A DNA stretch of 64,000 nucleotides from Sipunculus nudus (Eukaryota > Annelida > Sipuncula > Golfingiida > Sipunculidae), in NCBI GenBank assembly GCA_026874595.1, contig CM049320.1:38812714-38876713 (forward strand), in the 5' to 3' direction. This document shows positions 12,112 to 24,398 of the stretch, piece after piece. Within the stretch, counting starts at the first letter, position 1, and each line of letters begins with the position of its first letter. The notes under the pieces are model-generated. The model worked only from the letters and a program-made list of their open reading frames with translations. It made no database searches and had not been told where the DNA came from. The position numbers were made by a program, and so were the translations under genes.

Positions 12112-12654
12112 AAATGCTCTGCGTCTCTGTGCATCTCTTTGCCAGTATCATCAGTAACCTAGACTTCTCCGCAGGCCATGTCGCACAAATTGTCATTTTG
12201 ATCAAGGCAGCTGTAGCCCAACAGAGAGAAAAATAACCTACCCCCTCACACCAATCATACACACATACGACAAATTTACAATACATGGCCTGTCCTGCAT
12301 AAACCTGGCTGAAAAATGTAATGTAATGAGGACGTTTTTGCCAAATAAAAAAGGTGACCTTGAGGTTCAACTGGTGCAATGTTGAGACTATTTTTGCAAC
12401 GGCATTTGTAGTATTCTCCTGCCTAGACAGGGCAAACATTGTGTTAACGCAGTCGAAACGTGAGGCAAAACATGCATGAAAAGGGGACAAGTTTTTGGCA
12501 GCCAGTCAAGAATTTTTGCTCCTCTACATTGCTATTGTACAGTCACTTCATACATACACTTGCTGGGTTTTCTTGGCACTCAGTCAACAGTATTTGTTCT
12601 TTTAACAATTGTCAACATGCTGCACTTGCTATAAAACTGAACACACACACATAC

Positions 12655-12860
12655 ACAAAGTGGACAGATTGACTTTTATATGAAAATATAAAATTTCATT
12701 TGACTTCAATGACTTAAATTAATTAAACACCTCACAGTTGTGTGAATCAGTTCAATTTCTGCATTTCTGAGGGTTGCAGGTTTCTGCAAGGGATTTACAA
12801 ATAAGGCAAAATCTGGATCATGGAGGGTTGGAATGTCTCGAACATATTTTTAAGGGTTTT
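12655..12860. repeat. Right copy of the ~200-bp direct repeat
   Basis: This is the partner of 11695-11880 in the same orientation, with frequent substitutions and indels. The arrangement could be two dispersed insertions, a duplication, or terminal repeats of an unknown element. The interval shows no reverse transcriptase or transposase. Confidence 0.6.
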
Positions 12861-14441
12861 TTTTCATGAATCTGCAATCCCTATATATACATATATATAT
12901 TCAGAAAAAAAGGGGTTTTCTTTATAACAAGCCTGGATGACCTGGACATTTGGCTGTCACATCCAACTTGCACAATAAAGGTTAGTTAACAAATTATTTT
13001 TGGCAACATTCAATTTTATAAGTATTTTTTCAGTATTGTTTTGTGTGCCATATAAAGTGTTGAAGACTGTGTGTCACCATTATTTCAGTAATATTATGTT
13101 CAGTTTCATATACTTTTTAAAGTTTTATGCTTCTCATGACAGTTATTTTCTACTTTTTATCTGTTTTTCATTGTATCTTAGGCGTATTTCTGTTGGCTGT
13201 CTTGGTTAAGTCTTTTTATTCTTGTTGTTAAGTTGAAAGATTGAAATCATTATAGGAGTTCCTTGTGGCAGTATTACTGATATAATTTATTAAATTAAGG
13301 TGTGAAAACAGTGCATAAAATTTTTGATAACTCCAAAATTAAACCTTTTTTGTTTGAAGTTTAACTTGATAAATATGTGTATTTTAAATAAACATAAGAA
13401 GAATGAAATTTAATTTTGGGCAATGAGTGAGCTTTTCAGTGTTTAAGTAATTGAAAAAAAATGGTGATTGGTTTGCTAAGAGTGTGCATTTAACATTTTG
13501 CCAAATTATATTTAATTCTATCTAAAGTGCAATTATTATGGTCTTCACTAATATCAACAAAAAGGCTATTTCTTCTTCTCCTCTCATAGCTGAAGATATA
13601 TTTTTTAGGACCCATATTTCTGCTCAACATCCATCCATGTCCCAAACATATATATATATACCTCAAAGAAGATTTTTCCATTTTCCATTTACATGTAACA
13701 GCCAATATCCTTTACACCACTCAAATTTAAACCAATATTTTTCTGTTCTCAACCATCACTTTACTATCTCTACAGACATTTTAAATTGTTTAACTTATAT
13801 CTGTACACATTTATCTGTTTTTTTGTTCATGTCAACAGAAACATATCATTTTCTGTACCATCTCCATTGACATTTTTTTTCAGTGTTCTCATGTGCAAAA
13901 TAAACTGTTTTGTTCTCAAATTTGGTTCCCAACCTAAAGTCATTTTTTTTTCATTCCCCCCTCAATGTGTACAAAATATTTTTACTCTAATATACATATT
14001 GATTTTGCATTGAATTCATACTCAATGATCCATATGTATCTATTCTCTAATCATATCTAATTAGACGCCCATCCAGAACATTTTTTTTCTCCTCAATATT
14101 ATCTTAAATTTCATATTCTTTTGTATTCTGCCTATCTCCAGTTTTCTTTTACCCACTCCTATCAAAATATCCAAATAATATATTCCAAAAAGGCAATTTC
14201 CATAACTGACATACACCTGTCATGAAGCAGACATAAACAGACTCATCCATTAAGTGCAGGTGTTTGTATTTGAGTGATAAAATGCAGGTGGGGTCCAAGC
14301 CCACTATTGTACAGAAAATGCAGGTGCCTTCAGCTGAAAGCTTTAAAACACAGTTTAAAGAGTTGCCTACAGGTGGCAGTAAAGTCAATAGAAATAGCGC
14401 ATTGTTGCCCGCCGCGGCGTTCGCATAACACACAATTTTAC
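12861..14441. other. AT-rich, partly pyrimidine-rich stretch
   Basis: Frames near 13000-14010 read as Phe/Ser/Tyr-rich peptides typical of T- and C-rich non-coding DNA. No repeats or RNA genes were recognised. Confidence 0.5.
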
Positions 14442-14627
14442 CTCAGCATTAAAGTAAAAAAATTCCCTTTTACCTTTTCTCAACTCATTGCATTTCTTCT
14501 TAAACACAAGGACAACGTCTTTGGCGTAACCAAAAACCCCAACACCTCCTTCTTTCGGCACGTTAAGTGTAGCGAACGCGGCATTAACAAACTCTTTTGT
14601 ATTCCCTGGCTGGGTGCATTCATTCAT
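14442..14627 (-). CDS. Candidate first coding exon, unknown protein (partial)
   Basis: On the - strand an ATG at 14627 opens 62 codons that run in phase 0 into GCTGAG|GTAAAATTG, a reasonable splice donor at 14441-14440. The peptide is mixed and hydrophilic: M-N-E-C-T-Q-P at the start, a Gly-rich E-G-G-V-G-V-F-G segment around residues 27-34, and a basic K-K-K-C-N-E-L-R-K-G-K-R stretch near residues 43-54. Composition is unlike the AT-driven frames around it. The locus has several CpGs in an otherwise CpG-poor neighbourhood, as at unmethylated 5' ends. I recognise no family, and no downstream exon was identified. The frame stays open to 14385, so an unspliced 80-residue product is an alternative. 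Chance cannot be excluded. Confidence 0.25.
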
Positions 14628-16097
14628 GAAGTGTAAATTTGCGACATAAAAAATATCCTATTGAGCTCGCTAGATACACCTTACCATTCTCTCTATTTAT
14701 TCTTTCTGTTTGACATCGAAATTGGAGGAACCATTTTTTTTCTTCCTCTCAAGGCATGGTGTGGAGAATTCCAGAGGATGAGTGTAGCTTCTTTGGAATA
14801 TCTTTCTTTGCACAGTGCACACTTCAGATAATTGTAACAACCATTCAAGTTTGTATCTGCATAGAGAATGTTGTCGTGAAATGATGCCATGAGGACATGC
14901 AAGGAGTGAAGTTCACAGTCAAGGGACTTAAATTTTCCTAAGCACGTACACATAGGTAAAAACAGGATCACCAGGTACAAAAAAATCCCTAAATTATTAA
15001 TTTAATTAAAACCTGTTAATCTATGAGTAATTATAAATAAATACACAAAAACAAATGTTTACAATTTGGAGAAGAAAAAGATGATTAAAAAATTTCAACC
15101 AGATGATCAAAGATTATAAAAATTTCTCCTAATAGCCAGCCTTACCAAGAGATGGCCTCTCTGGACCCATATTTATTGCTTCATGAGCAAATGTATAAAC
15201 AGAAGGGCAAATGGAATAAAGATTTGTTTATACTATAGGTTTAACAGGCACAACAATTCCTAGCAGGATTCAACTGAGAAAATAATTGGATCATCATGAC
15301 CTAATTTTCACATGTGAGAAAATAAAAACACTTGAGGAAGTTTTCAAATATATACACTGGGAAGACAACATTGTGGAAGCAGTTTTTTTATTTGTTGAGT
15401 GAGCAGCAGATTTAATTTTCAAGGAGTGTGAGATGAATGTCAAACTTGCATATTTCTTTTTTCCCACAAGTTTAACAAAGTGGTGATTTCAATGATTGCT
15501 GTATATGGCTAATTTTCTTATTATATTAACATAGCTTTTTGAATTTTAAAAACCTTATTTATTTTTTTTGTGGGAAATTAATTAGAAAATATTCTGAATA
15601 TTACTTTAATTGTATTTCAAGTAGAAAAAAAAATTTGCCCTTGCATTGTGAATCCAGTAAAACAAACCCATGTGATACCTCATGTGTATAAACATCTCCA
15701 TAAACAGCCTTTTTCATATTGGGCTGCAACCTTTCTCGTTCTGGGTGTAAAGGTGCTTATGAAAGTCATTAGCGCAATGTTTCACCTTGTCATCAAGGTA
15801 ATGTTGTGTCCAGGCATTGAGGCGTACACAGCCAGCAAGATGAATTGAAAATACATGTCATGTTGTCACCTTTTTAAAAAGGAACACAGCTCATTAATTC
15901 ATTTAGTTATTCAGGTATGAAGAGGACACAGATAAGCCCTATAATTACAGACTTGTGGAAATAACAAACACCACATAACATATGCGATTCCCATATAACT
16001 CTCACCTGTGGTTTTATTAAGCAAGCAGTAATCAGCGTCTTTGCCAATCAAAAACAAACTAATTGAATCCGTACTTTATTTGAATTTGTAACTAAAT
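14628..16097. other. AT-rich stretch, no firm features
   Basis: A 95-codon - strand frame (14980-14693) and a 66-codon + frame (15648-15848) are open but unrecognised. No repeat boundaries are visible. Confidence 0.45.
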
Positions 16098-16240
16098 TTA
16101 TGGTCTGGATCTGTACCGAAATTTGGTCTGGATCTGTACCAAAATTGGGTCGGGACCTGTACCAAAATTGGGGTCTGGATCTGTGCCAAAATGGGTTCTG
16201 GATCTATACCAGAATGTGGGGTGTGAAACCATAGCAAAAT
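16098..16240. repeat. 23-bp minisatellite (about 6 copies)
   Basis: GGTCTGGATCTGTACCAAAATT recurs at about 16102, 16125, 16148, 16172 and 16194, with a degenerate sixth copy, a period of 22-24 bp. Confidence 0.85.
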
Positions 16241-17038
16241 TTGAGTTGTTTTGCAACCAATGAAGTTTTGTATAAATTTGTTAAGAAATTTTGTTTAATC
16301 CTGCTAACAAGAAATCAATCAAACAAATGAGCAATAAAAAAAAACATTTAGATATATGTATGCGGGTAGAATTTCCTTATTCAATAATTCTCTGTAATAC
16401 TATTTATATATCTCATATGTGAATAACAACAATAAACTCCGAAAAACAGACAAAATCACATTTCTAGGTAAACGATACTTATTTATAACTGATTCATGAT
16501 TGTTCTAACAAATTTCTTATATACCAATACAATTCTACATGTGTATGTATCAAAGATTCATCTGTTGTGTGATAATTTGATACCTGCTGAATCTGTTTCA
16601 TGTAATTAAGGAACCACAAGGCAATATCACAGAATTAATTAATTTCCCTCTCTATAAAACCTTTATATATTACACGTTTTCAAAGTCGACCATTTTTGAG
16701 GTTTTTATAGCAAATTTTTGTGAATCTGCTGAGGAATAATAATTTAATATAACATGCTCTTGATCTTGTGAATAGAAATTCTTTTAAAAAATTAATCCCA
16801 ATTAAATAGTAGTAGGAACTAATTGTAAAAGCATGTTCATTGGTTGTAAGAAAATGAACAACCTATGATCGATTATTATTATTTGTTGATTCCTCGTACC
16901 TTCTATATAAACATGAAATTTTCTTTATAGAATTATACCTGATTAAGTTTAGTCTGTCAGACTATATAGTACATCACCCTGATAGTTTGAGGGAGAGGCC
17001 TGGTTGATGACTTGTTTGCTGCTCAAGGTGCAGTTTTA
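16241..17038. other. AT-rich stretch, no features
   Basis: Nothing is recognisable up to the retroelement tail at 17039. Confidence 0.5.
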
Positions 17039-17085
17039 AGATAAGATAAGATATACGTTATTAATCCCAAGCTGGGAAATTACTT
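17039..17085 (-). mobile_element. LINE/SINE-type 3' tail remnant
   Basis: Read on the - strand, AATTTCCCAGCTTGGGATTA is followed by an AATAA-type segment and then (TTATC)n. This resembles the shared 3' tail of CR1/L2/Rex-like LINEs and the SINEs they mobilise (a hairpin TTTCCC...GGGA, then a short tandem tail). Only the tail is present, consistent with heavy 5' truncation. Family assignment is from memory of such tails. Confidence 0.5.
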
Positions 17086-17489
17086 AAAATGCCATTATAG
17101 TATTACTTCTCTGAATGTACATACATAAACGTTTATGACCAATTATGCAAAAATTCAACCGACTTTATTGATTATGAAAGAAAATGATCAATCTTGGATA
17201 TAATCAATTAATTGCATATCACACCACTAATATATATCGATAGAACCTCTGAATTACAGACACTGCATGATGGGACCAGACATTTTCCCTGCAATAGAGA
17301 GCCCTTAGTTGGGTGGTTATTTTTTTTTTACCTACTTTCAAGGGCTACCTTTAAGTGGCCATATCCAGGAGGTGCCCTTAGTACAGAGGTGCCTGTAAGG
17401 AGATGTTCCGTTGTATACTGTTCCTGAGAGGTATTCTGGTTTTACTGACTGGACTGATTTAGGAACACCTATTATATACATACTCTGGT
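17086..17489. other. Degenerate MITE-like or unassigned sequence
   Basis: 17240-17420 has phrases (GATGGGACCAGACATTTT, GAGGTGCCTGTAAGGAGATG, TTCCGTTGTA) reminiscent of worn pogo-type MITEs like the one at 24217. Its termini do not pair convincingly, so I cannot define an element. Confidence 0.3.
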
Positions 17490-17740
17490 TACCTTTTTGT
17501 TTGAATGGGTTTTAAATTGGGATAGGGGAATTATCGCGACAATAAAACCTTAGTGAATAAGAAGCCCCGTCATCGAAGGCAAAGTTGAAAAGTAAAAGGT
17601 TGATTCTATGAATAAAAATACTGTGTATGCTCAAATATTGCTATTTTAAATTATATCAGATTTTTTCCAATGGTCTGCCATTAACAAACAATATTTTTGT
17701 TGATAAGTTTGTGCACGCAATATTTGAAATAGTTAATTCA
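17490..17740. repeat. Dispersed repeat family A, copy 2
   Basis: AATAAAACCTTAGTGAATAA and then AGAAGCCCCGTCATCGAAGG match the family also seen near 7490 and 26415-26930. Confidence 0.5.
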
Positions 17741-17819
17741 CTTATATACAGTTATACACTGTGCATAAGTATTGTGAGATCATGAAAATGGAACCCTCAC
17801 GAAACAATGAAATTATTTC

Positions 17820-18030
17820 CTCTGCCAGTGATTTAGGGCTATGCATTTGTCTGTTAGCAACATTACTCAAAATTTATTAACATATTTTGATGAAATTTTT
17901 GCAATTAAATAAGGAACAACTGATTAAATTTTGGGGGTGATCTGAATCTAGGAATTTTTTTTTAGGAAAAATGCTGCATTTCTGAAAATGCCATATGGAG
18001 GAGGTCTGCGCTCTCTGAGTGCAAATTTTA
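17820..18030. repeat. Dispersed repeat family B, copy 1
   Basis: The order TTTGTCTGTTAGCAACATTA, ATTTTGATGAAATTTTT, TTAAATTTTGGGGGTGATC, AAATGCTGCATTTCTG and GGTCTGCGCTCTCTGAGTGC is repeated with substitutions at 29036-29285. The terminal GGTCTGC..TC..GAGTGC phrase is one I recall as a widespread dispersed repeat in marine animals. No coding capacity. Confidence 0.7.
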
Positions 18031-18939
18031 AGTTAATATATTAACATAGATATATCTATATCTATCATATATGAATCTTTACATTGGCACATATGCATTT
18101 ATTACACCTGAAATAACATATGTTATGGTCATACAAAGAGAAGATACGAGGACTGACTTTCTTCATAATCAATCAAGTATTATACAATGATGAGCTTGAT
18201 TAAAGCTATTTCCGCATTTCTTAAGTAACTTACTCTTACCTATTGTCATATTAGTGCAGGTGCATTTGTGAAGCGGAGTTAAAAGCTGTTCATCAGTGTA
18301 CAGTATCCTGCCAGCTGTAGTATTCACTGCAGGGAGTTATTACACATTGTATGACGATACAAATAACAAATGATCCCTCCTCTAATGTCCTGCTACATTG
18401 TTAAATTCTTTTGAACTAAAGCTCAATTGGTTCTGATATTTTTCCTTTAACTGCAGACATATTAAATTCATACTCAATGGCTCCATTTAAGCTTCGAAAT
18501 ACATCATTCTTAAGAACATCTGCGCTCATGCCAACCTGATCACACATTAATAACATCCAAACTATGCATATTTATTCTGCCTGTACAAATAATACATCTT
18601 CATATAGATCACATAAAACATGCATTTAATACCCATGGTAGTTTCAGTGACATATTACTTTATTATTTGAGAATTCATTTATGACCATGCGAGATGTATA
18701 TGGCCATTAATGATGTCATACATGACGAGTGTATTAGACGATGCGACAATGTCCACTTGCACCATCAGATGTGGTCCTGGCTGCCAAGTACCCTAAGGGC
18801 AAGGCCAGATGAATGACGTTCATTTGGCTAATGATGGTCATTACATGGTTCATGCACAAACCCATAAACCCTAATTTCTTTATAAATGGGAGAAATGTCT
18901 TTGTAACCACAGGTTTAATTTTACCATGCTCAAGTTAAC
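18031..18939. other. Unassigned stretch
   Basis: No repeat, exon or transposon end is recognised. Confidence 0.45.
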
Positions 18940-19590
18940 CCCCCTGATTGGTTCAATAAGGGATGAATGGGATAGGTGCCTGCTACAAGGCATTTATCTC
19001 AGCAGGGAACAAATTGCTGGCCTCTGGTCATGCAGGGTCAGATCATGACCATACAATCTCTGATTGGCTAAGAGAGTGATTCAAGCATTCTGATTGGCTG
19101 GTATATCAGACTAATGTTAAAGCTAAAACTGACAAGGCCAAAGCCATGACCATACTCAGGTTTGTGGGCAATCAAATCTAGCTTATGGCCAGTTTAATAT
19201 GGTTTACACAGTTCTGATATAAATGATACTACTTGCATGGGAATCTCTCGTCAGCCACAAAGGCAACCTTTTTGTATTGGAAAAGGAGGGCTACGGAGGG
19301 CTACAATAGCAGCATAAAGCCTGAACTGACATGTGGTCATGTGGTTTCAGCAGCTGGCCATCTCATCTGATTGGTTCAGAGGCTGAGATATGCAAGATGA
19401 TTGGCTGATCTGAGATAGGGGTTCACTTAGCCTGGAGTGGCTTGAATAGAGAGCCCCTCCATAAGGCAGATATATCAGCAGCAACACCCACCACTGGACT
19501 GTATGATCCTAAGGTTTAGATGCTGGTCCTTCAATCTGATTGGTTCCCCAGCTGATTCTCCCAATTTCATTGGCTGCCAAAGTATTGACT
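18940..19590 (+). promoter_or_regulatory. Cluster of inverted CCAAT (ATTGG) motifs
   Basis: Six TGATTGG copies (18945, 19061, 19091, 19368, 19398, 19537) and a CATTGG at 19568 all lie in one orientation within 650 bp, mostly as TGATTGGCT or TGATTGGTT. ATTGG is the NF-Y recognition core on the opposite strand. The similar flanks could mean a degenerate repeat with NF-Y-like cores and not a promoter. No TATA box or exon was found nearby. Confidence 0.3.
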
Positions 19591-20470
19591 GAAAAATCTT
19601 GCTCAGTTGTCTACATGGCCACCTTTCACTTGACACTGGGATTTGTCTGTTATTTAGAACAAATAATCCTTGATTGATTTCAAGACAGCAAAATTTAGTT
19701 ATTACTCGCTGCTGCCTTTTACTTAGAGTTATTACTGTTTTTTGACTACATCCATATCAAAATGATAACTGTTTTTTGTCTTTATCTACATCAAAGGAAT
19801 TTTTCAAGTATTCTATGACAAAAAGGTAAATTATAATAGGCAATTTTTTAACTTAATATAAAATATCCTCATATTCAATCTATCATCGATACCTGCTTTA
19901 CACATACAGAAAGCTCTCTTCTTTTTCAAACGTTATTTATATATGGGGAAACTCTCAATTACTGGTGGGACCTAAATGTTTACTTGTAGCAGAAAGATGT
20001 CTATATAAGAGACAAACTCCCAGACTAAAATCACTTTATAAAATGTTCATATAACAGAGGTATCTAAAATATGGAGGTAACTGCTTCTCTGTACATATAT
20101 TTACACTGAGCAAATAGCATACTCCAAAGGTATTAAAATGTATAGTATTTGACACTCATTTCTTTTTGTGTCTGAATATGGTTTAAAATTATTTACTGAA
20201 ATTTCACCTGAGTAACTACAAGTATCCATTAATTAAACCTGAAATACCATAACAACAGTGACATTCAATCAGAGAGAGATTTGTACTAATGGGCTTATAA
20301 AAATTATCTGTTGAACAATATATCCAAACATGTCAATAGATATACTTCAAAAAAGATTTGCCACACAACAACTTACGCATTTGTAATCACAAACAATCTA
20401 GAAAGTTGTGTCCACAAGAAATATTTACAGATGTGTACTTTGCTTGGGAGGCCATTATTATAAACTCATT
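19591..20470. other. AT-rich stretch with faint MITE-like remnant
   Basis: 19960-20080 shares the phrase TTCATATAACAG followed by an AGG/GGG repeat with 27046-27070 (ending TTCCATTGTA), suggesting remnants of one family. No termini could be defined. Confidence 0.35.
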
Positions 20471-20640
20471 TAAGACATGTCAATTAAAGACGCGTCTAGT
20501 GTCTACTGATAGATGCCGGTGTCTTTATGATAGACACGTGTGTTTACTTGCATCATCCATATACACCCATGTCTTCTTAGAAGACACTGGTGTATTTTAT
20601 AAATACCTGTGTTTCATGTAAATACCCTAGACATGTCTTA
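20471..20640. repeat. Cluster of imperfect decamer palindromes
   Basis: About eight short palindromes centred on ACA-TGT or ACG-CGT sit 16-31 bp apart: AGACATGTCA, AGACGCGTCT (20488-20497), GCCGGTGTCT, AGACACGTGTGT, ACACCCATGTCT, GACACTGGTGTA, ATACCTGTGTTT and AGACATGTCT. AGACATGTCT fits the p53-family half-site RRRCWWGYYY, and others deviate. It could be a worn minisatellite with palindromic monomers or a transcription factor site cluster. Confidence 0.4.
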
Positions 20641-23450
20641 TTTATTTACAGTGTGTAAAAAGGGTGAGAACACCTTTTAATCACTGTTTATAGATATACT
20701 TGTGCAATGGTACTCTAATAAAATGGTACTCTAATACACATCAAGTCTTGTTTAAATATGTGTTTCGGCTTAAAGAATAAAGTAATACACAAAGCCCTTT
20801 TGAATCTGTGAGAATTAGTGTATGAAGTACGTTCACTGATAACACAAAATACATAAAATTTAAAACCGCATAAACCCAATGGGGCTCCTGCATAATGTTC
20901 CAATTTGCGCACTGATCCCTTTGCTCAAACAATTATGGTAATCTGAAGTACCTTACAAATGGCTCTCCATCAAATCGCTGTATATGACAAAGCTGACCAC
21001 CAGGGGGCTACGAGTAGGACCAGGCTTAAATTCTGAAAACCACTGACCTGAGTCAGTCCAAGATACATATCCAAGTATCAATTAAATCATGATTCTTATA
21101 CTGGAGCCTTTACTGTTTACAGGCTCACTAATGCACACTCAAAATTGGTTCCTTGAACCCCTCATGCTCTCTGGTAAATCATGTTATATATTTATTTTTA
21201 TATTTCAAAGATTTCCAATAGCATTAAGCAAACCCTCTTTGGTGTAACAAAAGCTGAAAAAGAAATTGCATGTATAGTAAATATCAAGAGTGACAAAATT
21301 CTAAAATAATTGTAAACAGGAAAACGTTAATTAACTTAATTAACTTGAATACAAAATCTACATTAGAAAATATAGTACATTTGCACAGCATATCTAGTTT
21401 TAAACAACATATAAGAAGTCACTGTTCTGAGATTAAAACGTTTATCCCAATATTTATAATTGTTTCAAGAATTGCCTGATTGTGATGGCTGATCCAAACC
21501 AGCGTGAGACATATATTAAACTTGCCCAAGTGAAATTAAAATCTGTCATAAACAAACCCTGAATTTTAAACTCACCCCGGTGAGTATATAATTCCCCTAG
21601 TGACATTACTCATCATATGCAGAGCAACAGGCCTGTCCAAATTTCGGTCTAACTGTTAAATATACCTTTACTTGATTTACGCAGATTTGCACCCTGAAAT
21701 CCAGCTCAGCAGTTCAAACCTTTTATCCATAATCTGTAACCATATCAACCCAAATATTTAATGTCTATTTATTTTAATTGTGAATGCCATTATTCCTTAT
21801 AAAAAGAACATTTGTGTACTTCACTAAGTGATGTGAATATTGGCTTGTACTTTTAACACTTGCACTGAGGCATCTATAATCCTCGTTTGATCACTTTCTC
21901 TTCAGTGCCCAGGCTTTTATTCTCTTGGCAGTAACCCCCAAATCTAATTCCTCAAGGGCCAATAAACATAACATTACCCCTCTGGCAACTGAACATTTAG
22001 TTTTTTGCTCCTTTTAAAAACCCAACACCTTGTTGGTTAGCCACCTGCCCAGGATTCCACGGTCCCAAAGATATCCATCGCAAAACCTCATGGGGGACAT
22101 AAATTCTTATACACTGTAAACAGCAGCCCTCTGAGATGCAGTTATTTTTTGCCATTTACCTAGAAGACTTCCTTAGGTTTATTACATTTGCAGTCCACGC
22201 ATGTGTGATATACGGCTATGGATGTAGCGTTGAATGCTGTTGCCTTCACTCACAATTTTGTTACAGAAGAGCTGTGTGTGGCCCTGGAGAATCTTTCATA
22301 TATCATCAATTATCATCAAATATTAGGTTATCAGTTATTAATGACTTATCTGTAATTGCATACCAAGGAATGTGTATAATTTATATAAACAACCACTCTA
22401 AGAGAATTTGTATAACTTGTATCAACCACGTCAGTTTCCTAATGGGGGTAAACTTTAACTGTGCTTGTTATATGTAAATCACAGGGGCAAGGCTGGATGG
22501 AATTCCTGCTGCATGTAAGTAAGCCTGCATGGTCTTGAAATACTTTTGATATACACTTTCAACATATTTATAAGTGTTGGGAATTATTTATAACTTCACA
22601 TTCAATAATCAGTAAAAATCAGAAACACAGAAAAGGGGATCATATCATGGTCAGTTGTGATTAAAAAAAAAAAAATTTTTCATCATCATCATCATTGTTT
22701 TAGCAACTCTATCCATGATAATTTTCATTTACAGTTAGTACGCGGATATAAAAGATTTTGAAAGTTGTCATTTAAAAATCACACAAAACCACTAACATAA
22801 AGACAACTTCCCCACCTAATTTACAGCACTGCACCCTTTTTATCAGTAAATCTGGAAAACAATTTTGTGGAAAACAGAACTGAAAGTTCTCTAAAACAGG
22901 TTTCTAGGAAATATGTTATGAAACAGCAACAAATATCCACATCTGAATACACTGAATATATTGTAGATGTTATGTTTCTCATTAGATGCTAAGAATACAT
23001 AAAACTTCTGTTCTACAGAATGGTGTTTTATATAACGGACGGATCAGTGAAATATAGCTGTTCCTGTGGTGTATTGAAATGTATAATCAAATTTGATTGA
23101 TTAGTTCACCCTTCAGTTTAATCATAACTTCACATTGCTCATGAGACCTGTGACCTAAAAGCAACAATGTAAATATTCAAATGGAGTGTTCCTACAGACC
23201 CCAGCTTATTGATGGTGTTCTTACTGACGTCAGTTCTACGTTGGTGGAGGGGAAATGAAACAACGTGGTTATCCCCAGAGAGATCTGTTAACAGGGAGCC
23301 TCCGTATCCTGTTGATAAATCCCCCTTTCTACATCTGATCGTGGATACGAAAAACGGAAATGAAATTGGTTAAGAATTGATGGTTGTGATAGTGGGGTAA
23401 TCAGAAGGGAAAGTGGACATGGGGACAATTCTTTTTTCTTTTTTTTATTT
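20641..23450. other. AT-rich stretch, no recognised features
   Basis: About 2.8 kb with short CAT repeats near 22680 and an A run. A 113-codon + frame (22136-22477) has no recognisable domain. No RNA genes were seen. Confidence 0.45.
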
Positions 23451-23468
23451 GGGGGGGGGGGGGGGGGG
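23451..23468. repeat. Poly-G run
   Basis: Eighteen uninterrupted G residues, preceded by a T-rich tract and followed by T and five more G. Confidence 0.95.
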
Positions 23469-23485
23469 TGGGGGAAGACAGGTAT

Positions 23486-23551
23486 GCAGATTTACATATT
23501 CATATTTGCAGATTTACATATTTAGATTTGCAGATTTACATATTCAGATTT
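23486..23551. repeat. 22-bp tandem repeat (3 copies)
   Basis: GCAGATTTACATATTCATAT-type units start at 23486, 23508 and 23530. Confidence 0.9.
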
Positions 23552-24216
23552 ATAAATAATAAAGAAGAATAAAAACCATACTCTCTAAACTCATGGAAAA
23601 TTAGGTTTCATGCATTATTCCATACTTCAATTTAAATTTAAAATTTCTTTTAATGAACTTTTACTGAGCCTGTGTATTTGTCAAAAATCCTGTTGATAAG
23701 AGATAACTGTTCATCCATGCTTTTTATTCCCGTCTGTCATCTAAGAATTAAGGAATTGGCATTGTTTAAGGTTCTTTCTTAAGAACTGTACAGTATGTTT
23801 TTATCCTAGGATTTATTCCATATATCAGGATTTAGGTTTTTCAATTTGGAGTCAGGTTTAAATTATAGTATTCACAATTTCATATAGATGTGTGTCTTAG
23901 GACTTTCCCTTAGGACTTGTGTGTCTTAGGACTTGTAATCTCACATCACGAAGATTCCATTATTACTTTACTTTACTATACCTACATAGATCTTCAGACA
24001 ACCTCTAATGATAGCTCAGTGTACAGCTCATGAAAACAACTGGTACAACTGGTAAATTTCACATTAGTTTGGCAATGGATATAGCCACAAACTTGAATAA
24101 ACAACTGCAGTCCCTGGGAGTAGATTCTGTTGTATACAGTGGTTGGCTTCATATAACTTCGGGAAGTTAAATTTTTCCCGATTTTTCACTTTTTCGGTAG
24201 GGTTATATTTTTGTGA
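23552..24216. other. AT-rich stretch, no features
   Basis: Nothing is recognised apart from a short local duplication of the phrase TAGGACTT near 23898 and 23917. Confidence 0.45.
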
Positions 24217-24398
24217 CAGTAAAACCCCGAAATTACGACCACCGATGGGACCTTGATAAAGTGGTCGTAATTTTGAGGTGGTCATCAAAGTGAGGTCTTA
24301 ATTATATGAAGAGAAATAAGGAATAGGGACTGCGAACAAGTGGTCGTTATTTAGAGGTGGTCCCTAAACCAAAGTGGTCATAAGGCAAGGTTTTACTG
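24217..24398. mobile_element. Pogo/Tc1-type MITE (182 bp)
   Basis: The left end CAGTAAAACCCCGAAATTAC and the right end ...GGCAAGGTTTTACTG form terminal inverted repeats of about 27 bp (outer 10 perfect), continued by the GACCACC/AGTGGTC phrases. The right flank is TA. The left flank is GA, so the TA target duplication is damaged on that side. The interior repeats 'GTGGTCGTAATTT..GAGGTGGTC', typical of the widespread non-autonomous pogo/Tigger-like elements. No transposase is encoded. A second element with the same CAGT(A/G)AAACC ends lies at 60856. Confidence 0.8.

Noticed and set aside
12017-12490. 157-codon - strand frame
   Set aside because: Residues are Cys- and aromatic-rich without motif, there is no splice or promoter signal, and the frame overlaps the + strand candidate.
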